64,000 bases of DNA, taken from Bacteroidaceae bacterium (GTDB lineage Bacteria; Bacteroidota; Bacteroidia; Bacteroidales; Bacteroidaceae). The position numbers and the translations under genes are program-made. A model generated the notes under the pieces. The model saw nothing but the letters and a program-made list of their open reading frames with translations, was not told the DNA's origin and did not search any database. The stretch lies in assembly GCA_017464815.1 (NCBI GenBank), contig JAFTYI010000027.1, forward strand, positions 19,232 through 83,231. The letters are read 5' to 3'. Positions within the stretch are counted from its first letter, which is position 1, and the number at the start of each line of letters is the position of its first letter. Shown here one piece after another: positions 52,431 through 62,788 of this stretch.

Positions 52431-53027
52431 ATGAATTTGGACTTTGACAAAATGGGAGGCCTCGTGCCCGCCATCATTCAAGATAACTGCACCAAGAAGG
52501 TGCTGATGCTGGGTTTCATGAATCAGGAAGCTCTTGACAAAACCATCGAGACGGGTAAAGTGACCTTCTTCAGCCGCACCAAGAACCGCCTGTGGACAAA
52601 GGGTGAAGAGAGTGGAAACTTCCTCAACGTGGTGTCCATCAAAGAGGACTGCGATAAGGACACGTTGCTCATCATGGTGAACCCCGTAGGCCCCGTATGC
52701 CACACAGGCACAGACACTTGTTGGGGCGAGACAAACGACGAGCCCATCATGTTCCTCAGCTACCTGCAAGACTTCATCGCCAAGCGCTACGCCGAAATGC
52801 CCGAGGGGTCATACACCACCTCGCTCTTCAAAGCAGGCATCAACCGCATGGCACAGAAGGTGGGCGAAGAGGCCGTTGAAACCGTTATCGAAGCCACCAA
52901 CGGCACCGATGACCGACTCATCTACGAAGCCTCGGATATGATCTACCACCTCATCGTACTGCTCACCAGCAAAGGCATGCGCATCGAAGATTTGGCAACG
53001 GAATTGAAGAAAAGACACAAAGTGTGA
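52431..53027 (+). CDS. hisIE: Bifunctional phosphoribosyl-AMP cyclohydrolase / phosphoribosyl-ATP pyrophosphohydrolase
   Basis: A 198-residue fusion enzyme. The N-terminal cyclohydrolase has KVLMLGFMNQEAL and the Zn-binding CHTGTDTCWGE. The C-terminal pyrophosphohydrolase has QKVGEEAVETVIEA. It acts early in histidine synthesis. Its stop is one base from the ftsE start. Confidence 0.97.
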   Translation: MNLDFDKMGGLVPAIIQDNCTKKVLMLGFMNQEALDKTIETGKVTFFSRTKNRLWTKGEESGNFLNVVSIKEDCDKDTLLIMVNPVGPVCHTGTDTCWGETNDEPIMFLSYLQDFIAKRYAEMPEGSYTTSLFKAGINRMAQKVGEEAVETVIEATNGTDDRLIYEASDMIYHLIVLLTSKGMRIEDLATELKKRHKV

Positions 53028-53028
53028 A

Positions 53029-53781
53029 ATGAGCGAACACTTGATAGACTATCGCCACGTAACGGTGAACCAACAGGAACTCTGCATCTTGGATGGAATT
53101 GACTTCCACCTCGATGCAGGAGAATTCGTCTACCTCATCGGCAAAGTAGGCTCGGGCAAAACATCACTGCTGAAAACCTTCTATGCCGAATTGGAAATGC
53201 AGGAAGGCGAAGCAAAAGTGTTGGGTTACGACATGCGCACAATCAAGCGTAAGCACATACCCGCCTTACGCCGCAAGTTGGGCATCGTCTTTCAAGACTT
53301 CCAATTGCTCATCGACCGCACGGTGACAGAGAACCTCGACTTTGTGCTTCGTGCCACCGGGTGGAAAAACAAGCAAGCCCGAGTGAACCGCATCAATGAA
53401 GTGCTCGACATGGTGGGTATGTCAACCAAGGGATACAAACTGCCCCACCAGCTCTCAGGCGGCGAGCAGCAACGCATCGTCATCGCCCGTGCCATCCTCA
53501 ACAATCCCCAAATCATCCTGGCCGATGAACCAACGGGAAACCTCGACACCGAGACGGGCAGACACATCGTGGAGTTGTTGCGCGACATCTCCTCACGAGG
53601 TGCAGCCGTGGTGATGACCACCCACAACCAACAACTGTTGCATGAGTATCCGGGCATCGTCTACCGTTGCGAAGGGCGCAAAATCGAAGACATCACCCAT
53701 GAATACAACAGATTCCCGAAATTGGAAGGGAACAGAGAAGAAGAACAAAATAATAACAACATAAATAAAGAAGAAGAATGA
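53029..53781 (+). CDS. ftsE: Cell-division ABC ATPase FtsE
   Basis: A 250-residue cytosolic ABC ATPase that pairs with FtsX at the division site. It has the Walker A GKVGSGKTSLLK, signature LSGGEQQRIVIARA, and Walker B ILADEPTGNLD. The C-terminal 25 residues are unusually rich in Asn and Glu. No ftsX is visible here, so the partner is elsewhere. It overlaps the lysC start by four bases. Confidence 0.92.
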   Translation: MSEHLIDYRHVTVNQQELCILDGIDFHLDAGEFVYLIGKVGSGKTSLLKTFYAELEMQEGEAKVLGYDMRTIKRKHIPALRRKLGIVFQDFQLLIDRTVTENLDFVLRATGWKNKQARVNRINEVLDMVGMSTKGYKLPHQLSGGEQQRIVIARAILNNPQIILADEPTGNLDTETGRHIVELLRDISSRGAAVVMTTHNQQLLHEYPGIVYRCEGRKIEDITHEYNRFPKLEGNREEEQNNNNINKEEE

Positions 53782-55097
53782 AAGTTTTAAAGTTTGGAGG
53801 AACCTCCGTAGGCTCTGCCGAGCGAATGAAGAGCGTAGCCAAGTTGATTACCGACGGTGAAAAGAAGATTGTAGTCCTTTCAGCCATGTCGGGCACCACA
53901 AACTCGTTGGTGGAAATCTCTGACTACCTGTACAAGAAAAACCCCGACGGGGCAAACGACATCATCAACAAACTGGAGCAGAAATACAAACAGCACCTGA
54001 ATGAATTGTTTGCCACCGACGAATACCGTCAGAAGACTCAAGAAGTGCTCGACGGTGTGTTTGCTTCCATCCGCGCCTACACAAAAGACCTCTTTACTTT
54101 GTTCGAAGAAAAAGTGATATTGGCACAAGGCGAACTGATGTCCACCAACATGGTGACCAACTATCTGCAGGAGCAGGGAGTGAATGCCGTGCTTCTTCCC
54201 GCATTGGAGTTCATGCGCACCGACAAGAATGCCGAGCCCGACCCCGTGTACATCCGCGAGAAACTGGCTGTCCAACTCCAAAAGCATCCCGATGCCGACA
54301 TCTACATCACCCAAGGCTTCATCTGCCGCAATGCATACGGCGAAATTGACAACCTCCAACGCGGAGGCAGCGACTACACCGCTTCACTCATCGGAGCCGC
54401 CACCGATGCCAAGGAAATACAGATATGGACCGACATCGACGGCATGCACGACAACGACCCGCGTGTGGTTGACCACACCTCACCCGTGCGTCAGCTCAAC
54501 TTCGACGAAGCTGCCGAGTTGGCCTACTTTGGTGCCAAGATTCTGCACCCCACCTGCATCCAACCGGCCAAGTACGCCAACATCCCCGTGCGCCTTCTCA
54601 ACACCATGGACCCCACCGCGCCCGGCACCATGATTTCCAACAACACCGAGTATGGGAAAATCAAAGCCGTAGCCGCCAAGGAGAACATCACCGCCATCAA
54701 AATCAAGTCGAGCCGCATGCTCCTCGCTCACGGATTCCTCCGCAAGGTCTTCGAAATCTTCGAAAGCTATCAGACATCCATCGACATGGTGTGTACCTCC
54801 GAAGTGGGCGTCAGCATGTCCATCGACAACACCAAGCATCTGAGCGAAATCATTGCCGACCTGAAGAAGTATGGCACCGTCACAGTAGATAAGGACATGT
54901 GCATCATCTGCGTAGTGGGCGACCTCACTTGGGAGAACATCGGCTTCGAAACCCTCGCCATGAAGGCGATGAAGGACATCCCCGTCCGCATGGTGTCTTA
55001 CGGAGGAAGCAACTACAACATCTCCTTCCTCATCCGCGAAGCAGACAAGAAACGTGCCCTCCAAAGTCTGAGCGACACATTGTTTAACAATAAGTAG
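53778..55097 (+). CDS. lysC: Aspartate kinase, monofunctional
   Basis: A 439-residue cytosolic enzyme that makes aspartyl phosphate for lysine, threonine and methionine. The kinase signature VLKFGGTSVGSAERM starts it, with RGGSDYTASLIGAA in the middle. Two ACT-type domains follow (MVCTSEVGVSMSID; CIICVVGDLTWENIG), the site of feedback control in the family. There is no homoserine dehydrogenase part. ftsE overlaps upstream by four bases and lysA follows. Confidence 0.96.
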   Translation: MKVLKFGGTSVGSAERMKSVAKLITDGEKKIVVLSAMSGTTNSLVEISDYLYKKNPDGANDIINKLEQKYKQHLNELFATDEYRQKTQEVLDGVFASIRAYTKDLFTLFEEKVILAQGELMSTNMVTNYLQEQGVNAVLLPALEFMRTDKNAEPDPVYIREKLAVQLQKHPDADIYITQGFICRNAYGEIDNLQRGGSDYTASLIGAATDAKEIQIWTDIDGMHDNDPRVVDHTSPVRQLNFDEAAELAYFGAKILHPTCIQPAKYANIPVRLLNTMDPTAPGTMISNNTEYGKIKAVAAKENITAIKIKSSRMLLAHGFLRKVFEIFESYQTSIDMVCTSEVGVSMSIDNTKHLSEIIADLKKYGTVTVDKDMCIICVVGDLTWENIGFETLAMKAMKDIPVRMVSYGGSNYNISFLIREADKKRALQSLSDTLFNNK

Positions 55098-55202
55098 ACA
55101 AAAAGCATATCTTTTTCTCAAGATTTAAGAACAAAAGAACAGAAGAAATAAAAACTTATGTTCTTTTGTTCTTGTGTCAAATAAAAGATACTTTGTCTAA
55201 AG
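55094..55202. repeat. Long imperfect hairpin between lysC and lysA
   Basis: The core arms AAGAACAAAAGAACA and TGTTCTTTTGTTCTT pair perfectly around a loop. Outer parts TAGACAAAAAGCATATCTTTT and its partner near 55179-55200 also pair with gaps. It could attenuate lysA or be a repeat element. Confidence 0.7.
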
Positions 55203-55223
55203 GACAATTGGTCAACTAAAAAA

Positions 55224-56381
55224 ATGAAAGGAACATTCCCTTTAGAACGGTTCCAATCCCTGCGCACACCGTTCTACTATTACGATACAACCCTGCTCCG
55301 CCAGACACTTGACACCATTCGGCAAGAAGCAGGACGTTATCCCAACTTCTGTGTCCACTACGCCGTCAAGGCCAATGCCAACCCTAAGGTCCTCCGCATC
55401 ATAAAAGAGAGCGGCTTGGGAGCCGATTGCGTAAGCGGTGGCGAAGTGCGCGAAGCACTGAAAGCCGGTTTTCCCGCCAACAAGGTTGTGTACGCCGGCG
55501 TAGGCAAAAGCGATTGGGAGATTCAATTGGGATTGGACAACGACATCTTCTGCTTCAACGTCGAATCCATCCCCGAACTGGAAATCATCAACTCACTGGC
55601 CGCCACCAGTGGCAAAGTAGCCCGCGTGGCCTTTCGCATCAACCCCAACGTAGGAGCACACACCCACGCCAACATCACCACCGGATTAGCCGAAAACAAG
55701 TTCGGCATAGCGATGGAAGATATGGATCGCGTGATAGATTTGGCACAGACGATGGAGCATGTGAAGTTCGTCGGACTCCACTTCCACATCGGAAGCCAGA
55801 TACTCGACATGGGCGACTTCGTAGCCCTGTGCAACCGTGTGAACGAATTGCAAGAGCATCTAGTGCAACGCCACATCATCGTAGAGCACATCAACGTCGG
55901 CGGTGGATTGGGTATCGACTATCAGCATCCCAACCGACAAGCCATCCCCAACTTTGCCGAATATTTTGCCACCTATCACAAGCACTTGAAGCTGCATCCC
56001 GGACAAACCCTCCACTTCGAATTGGGCCGTGCCGTAGTGGGTCAGTGCGGTTCGCTCATCACCCGCGTGCTCTACGTCAAACAAGGAGCACACAAGCAAT
56101 TTGCCATCGTCGATGCCGGAATGACCGACCTCATCCGCCCAGCCCTCTACCAAGCTTATCACAAGATAGAGAACATCAGTAGCGAAGCCCCCGTGGAAGC
56201 CTACGACGTAGTAGGTCCCATCTGCGAATCGTCCGACGTGTTCGGCAAATCCATCGACCTCAACCGTTGCCAGCGTGGCGACCTCATCGCCCTCCGCTCT
56301 GCCGGAGCCTACGGCGAAATCATGGCCTCAGGCTACAATTGCCGTGAACTACCCCAAGGATACTTGTCTGAGGATATGTGA
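55224..56381 (+). CDS. lysA: Diaminopimelate decarboxylase
   Basis: A 385-residue PLP enzyme that makes lysine from meso-diaminopimelate. The PLP Lys is in VHYAVKANANP. GADCVSGGE, HFHIGSQI, NVGGGLGIDY and GPICESSDVFG are typical for the family. The protein is a little short but complete at both ends. Transcription likely continues from lysC through a hairpin region. Confidence 0.96.
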   Translation: MKGTFPLERFQSLRTPFYYYDTTLLRQTLDTIRQEAGRYPNFCVHYAVKANANPKVLRIIKESGLGADCVSGGEVREALKAGFPANKVVYAGVGKSDWEIQLGLDNDIFCFNVESIPELEIINSLAATSGKVARVAFRINPNVGAHTHANITTGLAENKFGIAMEDMDRVIDLAQTMEHVKFVGLHFHIGSQILDMGDFVALCNRVNELQEHLVQRHIIVEHINVGGGLGIDYQHPNRQAIPNFAEYFATYHKHLKLHPGQTLHFELGRAVVGQCGSLITRVLYVKQGAHKQFAIVDAGMTDLIRPALYQAYHKIENISSEAPVEAYDVVGPICESSDVFGKSIDLNRCQRGDLIALRSAGAYGEIMASGYNCRELPQGYLSEDM

Positions 56382-56405
56382 TGAGGTACTTCATAGAACA
56401 CCCTA

Positions 56406-56469
56406 AGACACGGAGACACAGAGAATATCTTTCCAACATTCAGGATTGAAACTCTGTGTCTCCGTGTCT
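56406..56469. repeat. 18-bp perfect inverted repeat
   Basis: AGACACGGAGACACAGAG (56406-56423) pairs with its exact complement at 56452-56469 around a 28-base loop, just after lysA. Confidence 0.9.
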
Positions 56470-56781
56470 CTGTATTCCCCCCAAACGATACAGATCAAAT
56501 GGATACTCAAGATTTAAGGTTCTATACCTCCTTATCACTCCTGCACGCTACACCTCACTTCTGCACTTCCATAATCCACGCTTGGGCTTTCATACTGCAG
56601 ATGTGGACTTCCATACTCCACTGTATTTATCTTGTATCATAATCTTCAGCTGAACAAAATTAACTCCGTTCGCTTACCGTATTTGTTCGGTTCGGGAACG
56701 GAGTTACTAGTGCAGGCATTTGTAACTTCTGACCTATAGCTCATTTCACAGTTCTTATATATCGGGCTCACATTATAAGAT

Positions 56782-56855
56782 TAGGCGCGGATTGCACGGA
56801 TTAACACGGTATTTAAGAAAAAGTTCTTATCCGTGTCACTCCGCGTAATCCGCGC
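56782..56855. repeat. CGGAT-family inverted repeat pair
   Basis: The left arm 56782-56809 (TAGGCGCGGATTGCACGG...) and right arm 56831-56855 (CCGTGTCACTCCGCGTAATC...) are near-complements. Confidence 0.8.
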
Positions 56856-56862
56856 TTGATAT

Positions 56863-56893
56863 AACTACTTCACCGTTCACGGGTGAAGTAGTT
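56863..56893. terminator. 12-bp-stem bidirectional terminator
   Basis: AACTACTTCACC (56863-56874) and GGTGAAGTAGTT (56882-56893) pair perfectly around a 7-base loop. It lies between lysA and the convergent lipoprotein gene. Confidence 0.7.
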
Positions 56894-56909
56894 TGACTTA
56901 TTGAACCGA

Positions 56910-57809
56910 TTAATCCAGTTCGCCCACAAAGGTGGCAACACCACGACCTTCGGAATATTCAATAGATATCATACCGTTGGTGAAGGTGTAGACTTCGAAG
57001 CCCTCTTCGTCGGTGCCAGTCAGTGTGCAGGTGTAACCTTCCTCGGTGTAATAAGAGATGATGTCTTCAGTTGTGAGGTCTTCGTTGTAGAGAAGAATCA
57101 CTGAATCAACAAAGCCGTCAACAGCAGTGAAGGCAACGCCCATCAAATAGGGATTCTCTTCCATGAAAGTCATGTACATGCCGTTCAGCTGGCTGAATAC
57201 ATCGGGATACTCCTCCTCGATTGTGGCTACTTCACCAAGCAGGAATGAGGCTACGGCCGTGATGGGGTCAATCTCTTCCAATGAGCTGCCACCACCTGAT
57301 TCCACGGGAACGTTCATGGGATTTATGTAAGTGACACTTGTGTTCCCGGTGAGAGTGATGAGCAGAGTGGCCTCGGCTTGGTCCTCGGTATTTCCATAAT
57401 TATAGGTATTGGTGGTTCCTACCACGTTGCCATCTTCGTCGTAATTATCCATTGATTCTACGCCATAGAAGTTGAACTTGCTCTTGAAATAGGCATCAAT
57501 GTCAGCCTCCTTGTAAGCATCGGCCTTCAACATTTCCATTACCAGATAAACGGATTGGCTCTCGGGATTGATGGCAATGGTCAGTCCCTCAACATTAGGT
57601 GTGAGGTTCTCGTAGGCATAGAAATCACCAAACGCCATAACAGGCTCGGGATACTGACGTATCATCTCGGAATAACTGGCACCAACAAGCGTGGAGTAGT
57701 CTTCGAAACTGATGGTGGAGGGAGCCTTGGGCTTGTCATCATCATCGTCACTGCAAGCTGCGAAAAGGGCGGCAGCCAACATCAAGAATAAATACATTTT
57801 CTGTTTCAT
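56910..57809 (-). CDS. Lipoprotein of the SusC/SusD locus, two-lobed, function unknown
   Basis: A 299-residue lipoprotein with lipobox FAACSDDDDD. I do not recognise a named family. Two halves look alike: MIRQYPEPVMAFGDFY ... ISYY-like strands near residues 50-160 and IEEEYPDVFSQLNGMY ... YTCTLTGTDEEGFEVYTF near 195-295, suggesting an internal duplication. It is encoded 39 bases after susD on the same strand, in the position of a SusE/SusF-type surface glycan-binding protein. Role is inferred from place. Confidence 0.75.
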   Translation of the reverse strand: MKQKMYLFLMLAAALFAACSDDDDDKPKAPSTISFEDYSTLVGASYSEMIRQYPEPVMAFGDFYAYENLTPNVEGLTIAINPESQSVYLVMEMLKADAYKEADIDAYFKSKFNFYGVESMDNYDEDGNVVGTTNTYNYGNTEDQAEATLLITLTGNTSVTYINPMNVPVESGGGSSLEEIDPITAVASFLLGEVATIEEEYPDVFSQLNGMYMTFMEENPYLMGVAFTAVDGFVDSVILLYNEDLTTEDIISYYTEEGYTCTLTGTDEEGFEVYTFTNGMISIEYSEGRGVATFVGELD

Positions 57810-57848
57810 AATAATTTTGTTTTTAATTAGTTAATAAAATAAATATAA

Positions 57849-59261
57849 TCAATAATTCTGAGTCAGCGTGGGATTGTAGCGGACGGTATTCACGGGGAAT
57901 GGCATTACCCACAGGGGGGAATGGGGCTTCAGTGTGAAAGTACCCAATGAGCCTAAGCGATGGACGACGTCCTTGCGATAGTCCTGCTCGGTGTTCCATC
58001 GTTTGCGGTCGAAGAAGTTGAAGGGGGTGCCAAACTGCTCTACGAACTTGGCTTGCTGAAGCAGTGACATTGCCTCCTGCTCTGACCGGGCAGAGAAGGG
58101 CTGGCAGTTTTCCACACGGAACTGGCGCACGGCGTTGACAAGGGCCATTCCCTCATCAATCCGTTTGGTGCGGATAAGGCACTCGGCAGCCACGTAATGA
58201 AGTTGCTCGGATGTCAAGCCATAGACATTGCAACAGGTGCCCCACCCCATGAACATGCGCACGCCTTCAAGGCCTGAAAACATTTTTCCATAGTCGAGGC
58301 TCCAACCAACGGATTCGTAGTTGATAACGTAGTCTCCGGCCTCGAACATATTGCCTGCCTCTACGGAGAGCATGGTCATTGTGGGACAAACGCGAGCAGT
58401 TCCACCGATATAAAGGAAATTGTTGGCCGACTCGGCGCCCTGTATCCATTCACCCGTCTCCTTAATGACGGAGCGATCGAAGATGTGAGGACGCAGGCGG
58501 ATGGCCTCTTCGGCATAAGGCAACGCTTCAGCATAACGCTTCATCTGGAAGAGCACCATGGCTCTGACGGCATTGCCCCAAGCACGGTCGCCACGCATGA
58601 ATTGGTCGCCACGGTCTTGTGGCAAAAGTGCTATGACTTGGTCGTTGCAATCATCGAGAATCATCTGATAGGTTGCAGCAAGGGAGAGTTTACTCTTCTG
58701 CTCGGCGACATCGACACTCGTCACATAGGCCACACCACCATCCGTGGCGGCAGTGGAAGCATCGTACTGGGGAGCATGGATAACGGTGGCCAAGAAATGG
58801 AGCCAAGCCCTCATGATCCGCGCCTCGGCCACTAACGTGGTCTTCTTGTACTCATCGCCTGTTGCCTGTTCCATTTTGGAAATGACGGTGTTCATGTAGT
58901 TCACATACTTATAGATGTTGTTGTAGCGCTCGTCAACAGTGGTCAAAGTGGCCCTGTCAACCTGTTCGTCAAAGGCCAACAGAGCATATTTGACGGTATT
59001 CTTCTGAGAGAGCACAGCTGCAACCTGGTCAAAGGTCCCCACACTTTCGCCCGAAAGGATGCCAACGTTGTCCGCAGGCAAGTCGCCCAACAGGTACTCT
59101 TGATTCAACAGCAACTCCAATTCATTGACGGTTGAAAGTGTCACCTTGCCTTTAGGGGTGATATCAAGTTTGTCCTCGCACGACGTGAGTGAGAAGGTCC
59201 CCATTAAGAAGGTCGCGACGAACAGGACCGCACAGTATCGTTTGTTTATATTGCCAATCAT
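57849..59261 (-). CDS. RagB/SusD-family nutrient-binding lipoprotein
   Basis: A 470-residue outer-membrane lipoprotein (lipobox SLTSCED). SusD-family TPR-like helices and motifs are seen: EARIMRAWLHFLATVIH, YVTSVDVAEQKSKLSLAATYQMILDD, GNAVRAMVLFQMKRYAEALPYAEEAI and FDRKRWNTEQDYRK. It caps the SusC barrel and holds the ligand. It starts six bases after the susC stop. The ligand is not given by sequence. No glycosidase is in the locus as seen. Confidence 0.92.
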   Translation of the reverse strand: MIGNINKRYCAVLFVATFLMGTFSLTSCEDKLDITPKGKVTLSTVNELELLLNQEYLLGDLPADNVGILSGESVGTFDQVAAVLSQKNTVKYALLAFDEQVDRATLTTVDERYNNIYKYVNYMNTVISKMEQATGDEYKKTTLVAEARIMRAWLHFLATVIHAPQYDASTAATDGGVAYVTSVDVAEQKSKLSLAATYQMILDDCNDQVIALLPQDRGDQFMRGDRAWGNAVRAMVLFQMKRYAEALPYAEEAIRLRPHIFDRSVIKETGEWIQGAESANNFLYIGGTARVCPTMTMLSVEAGNMFEAGDYVINYESVGWSLDYGKMFSGLEGVRMFMGWGTCCNVYGLTSEQLHYVAAECLIRTKRIDEGMALVNAVRQFRVENCQPFSARSEQEAMSLLQQAKFVEQFGTPFNFFDRKRWNTEQDYRKDVVHRLGSLGTFTLKPHSPLWVMPFPVNTVRYNPTLTQNY

Positions 59262-59267
59262 AATGCA

Positions 59268-62200
59268 TTAAAAGTTTACGTTCAGACTCATGGTGTAACT
59301 TCGCGGAGCCTTCAGGCCTATTTCACCTCCTGTCGGAGTACACGATTCGGGGTCTACCCCAAGGTCGTTCCGTGTCCATGTCAACAGGTTATTGGCCTGA
59401 ATGCGCAATCGCAGACTTTGCAGACTCAATTGCCGACAAATGCTCTGGGGGAAGTCGTAACCAAGCACAAGGTTACGCAACTTGATGTAGTCGGCAGGGA
59501 CAACATTGGCATCAATGTAGCGCGAGTTGCCCACCACATTCGTGGAACCGGCATAGCCATTGGCCGGGTGTTGGTTGCCTGCAGAAGTCCAATAGTTGAG
59601 GTAACTTCTGGGAACAGCCTCAATCTCGCTCAAGGAATTGTACCCATAGGGAGAGCCTTCGTAAGTCCAATCATCAACACGAGCACGCATCACATGGCCG
59701 CCATAGAAGGCGAACATGGCAGAGAGAGTAAAACCTTGCCACGACAACTGCGGAACAAGTGAAGCCGTCACTTTCGGGTCAAGCGAACCGCTATACACGG
59801 CATCAGCAGGGGTGAATTCTTCAGTGTTGATGTCGGCATAGTGAACCTTGTCATTCGCATCGTACCAGCCAAAGTACTGTATTCCATCTATCTCCTTCAT
59901 GCCGGCAAAGCGATAGGAGAAGAGGGAGTGCACGGGATAACCTTTGTGAAGAGTGTACACGGCTAAAGCCTCGGCTCCTGTGGCAATTTCGTGGTTGACG
60001 CTTGTCACTTCGTTGTGGTTGTATGCAATGTTGAAATCAACATTCAGCCCCAGCTGCTTGGTGTTGCCCGGACGTATGATTTCGCCATTCAATTGCAATT
60101 CAACGCCACGGTTTATCATCTTACCGTTATTGATTGTAAGCATCGACCATCCCGTAGTGGGGTCGAGGTCGGTGGTAGTGAGCAAGTCAGAGCCTGCCTT
60201 GCGATAGTAGTCCAAGGCTCCTGTTACCCTTCCACCAAACAGGGCGAAATCGGTTCCTATGTTAAACGAGGCCGTCTTTTCCCATCGCAACTGCTCGTTA
60301 GGCGGTGTGTCAAGTTGCGCCACACGCACACCATTCAGTTCGTTCACTCCGACTGTTGCCGTAAGATAGGAAGAGAAATCTTGAGCAATGTTACCGGTCA
60401 ATCCATAACTGGCACGCAGTTTCAGCGCATCAATCCATTCAATTCCCTTCATAAAAGACTCGTTATGCATATTCCATCCCGCACCTATCGACCACAAGGG
60501 ACGGCCTCGGAATTTAGGGTCGGCACCGAAGAGGTCGGCCTTATCTACCCGATAGGAGACGGATGCGGAATAGCGACTGTCGTACGTGTAGTTACCATTG
60601 AAATAGACGGAATAGAAACGATGGAGCACGTCACTCGTGGTGTAGTCAGCGCCAGTGGGTGCGCCAAACATGGAGTGGAAAGGGCCGAGTGCAGAAGTGC
60701 TGCCCTCCAAAGCCATCAATTGGCCGATATTGACCGTTCCCATGTTGTTGGTCTGAGATTGTTCATCGTACCCCATGAGAAGGGTATTATGGGAATTGAA
60801 CTGTGACTGGCGGAACTCAAATCCGGCAATCGCCTCAACCAAATGGCGTTGGGCAAACGTGCGGGTGAAATCGGTCTGGGCACGGAACGTGTAATAAGCA
60901 CCTTCACCTGTGCGGGTCGTCAGTTCACCACCATCAGGAAGATTGTGAGTTCCATCAGGTGAGGTATAAAGGTTGTAGAGGTGGCGCATGTCGTAACTTT
61001 CAGCCTCGCGGTAAGCGTTGCTTTTTTCATAAATATCCTCGTACTGGAACATACCGCCCACTGTCCAACCTTCCAAGAGTGTGGCTTTGGCATGTATAAA
61101 GGAGCGGATGTTGGTGTGACGACCATTCGTGAAATTGCGGTTCACTTCATCATTCAGGTTGTATGCCTCCGACTTCAAGCCATACGCATTGTTGAGCAAT
61201 GATGGCTCATTGAGCCAAGCTCCTGCTTCCATGCCAGCCAAACTGCCATCGGCATTGTACATCGACTGATAGGGAGCAAAGGAGTTGATGGAGTTCCATT
61301 CCGAGGAGATGTGGCGCTTAGAGCGCTGATTGACAACATTGGCTCCAAACTCCAAAGCCAACCATTCAGCAGGATTCATGTCACCACGATAGCTGAAGGT
61401 CAAGGTGCGGTCATGCTCTTTCACAACTCCCTGATTATCATTCTTGAAATTGATGACAAGGCTGGAATTGATGTATTTGCCCCGATTACGCAATGCAAGG
61501 TTATATTGCTGAATCACTTGCAGGCGCTCCCAGACATCTTGCCATTCTTTGCGATAGTCGTTACGCGAAAGCTGCTCCAACTGGCTATTGAGCGCTTCGG
61601 TTGTCAGTTGTCCCAACTCCTTGGCTGCCAACAAGCGCACAATGGAGCTAAGGGCATACGGGTTATCAGCGTAGTAGTTCTGAATGTTCTGCCAAGCTGA
61701 TTGTGAGGGGTTGTTTTTAACAAAATTGAAGTTATAACGCTCCAATTTGATAAGTTCTTCAGCATTGGCCCACTTCAGGTAGTCATAATCGTTTTTCTCC
61801 GAGATGGTGAGGTCGGCACTGAAGCCCACTTCCAGTTTGTCGCTTTTAGCCCGCTTGGTTGTGATGACAATGACTCCATTGGAAGCACGAGCACCATAAA
61901 TGCTGGCAGCTGCAGCATCTTTCAGCACAGTGATGTTCTCGATGTTGTAGGGATTGACACTCTCCAATCCGCCTTCAATGGGTAAGCCGTCGACTACCAC
62001 AAGCGGATTGGTGGTGGCATTGAACGAACCTGTGCCACGGATGGTTAATGCACTCTCGCCACCATCGTTGAAACCATTGTTGTAACGCACCAGCCCCGGC
62101 ACCATGCCTTCCAGGTTGGACACGACATCGCCCGTATAGCGTCTGTCGAGGTCTTGAGCTGAAATCAGCTGGTAGCTACCCGTTGCATTCTCGCGCTTGA

Positions 62201-62765
62201 TGTTTTGGTAACCGGTGACAATGATATCTTCCAACAGCTTGGTGTCAGCCTCCAGCTTCACATACACTTTCTTTGTCGTGCGCGAAGAGAGGCGTACCCT
62301 CTGAGTCTTCATTCCCACATAACTGATTTTCAATGTGGGCATACTCCCCTCCACCGTGAGGGAGAACATTCCCTCCAAATCTGTGATGACACCAGTGGAT
62401 GTGCCTTCAACTTGAACAGCAGCACCAGGAAGCGGTTCGTCATTCACATCGGTGACTACACCAATGATGATACGCTTGAAATAGGGACGATTGCCGGTCG
62501 CTTTTTTTAAGACAATTGCACCATTGACGATTTCATAGTCGAGTCCGGCTTCTTCATAAAAGATACGGTCAAGCAACTGTTCCAGTGTTGCTTTTCTGTA
62601 GCTACATGTAATAAGGGGGACATTTTCCAATGTCTCTTTCTTGTAGACAAATTGGAATCCGGTACGTTTGCGTAAGTCCTTAATAATTTGCTCTATCGTC
62701 TGCTCATTGTAGTCAATGTCGTACTCTTGCGCTGAAACGTTCAGACTGACAAAACAGAGACACAG
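59268..62765 (-). pseudogene. SusC/RagA TonB-dependent transporter, 5' end cut by an IS110 element
   Basis: The 3' part of a SusC gene with 1165 codons here. From the IS junction the frame reads LCLCFVSLNVSAQ, the end of a signal peptide. An STN domain follows (DIDYNEQTIEQIIKDLRKRT), then a carboxypeptidase-regulatory domain, a plug (NPLVVVDGLPIEGG; ASIYGARASNGVIVIT) and a barrel ending TMSLNVNF. No in-frame ATG remains; a TTG at 62630 would drop the signal peptide. Bases 63995-64000 beyond the IS restore codons GTC ATT in frame. It was intact until the insertion, so the locus is likely off in this cell. Confidence 0.88.
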
Positions 62766-62788
62766 AATGAACTGTGTTAAAAACCAAA

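Larger units (their letters stand above)
56382..56909. other. Repeat-rich intergenic stretch after lysA
   Basis: About 530 bases without a supported gene. It holds an 18-bp inverted repeat (56406-56469), a loose CTTCCATACTCCA repeat (56541-56632), a CGGAT-type pair (56782-56855) and a terminator (56863-56893). Confidence 0.7.

Noticed and set aside
62631-62765. TTG at 62630 as the native susC start
   Set aside because: The frame continues upstream through an STN-domain start and a signal-peptide end to the IS junction, so the TTG is internal.
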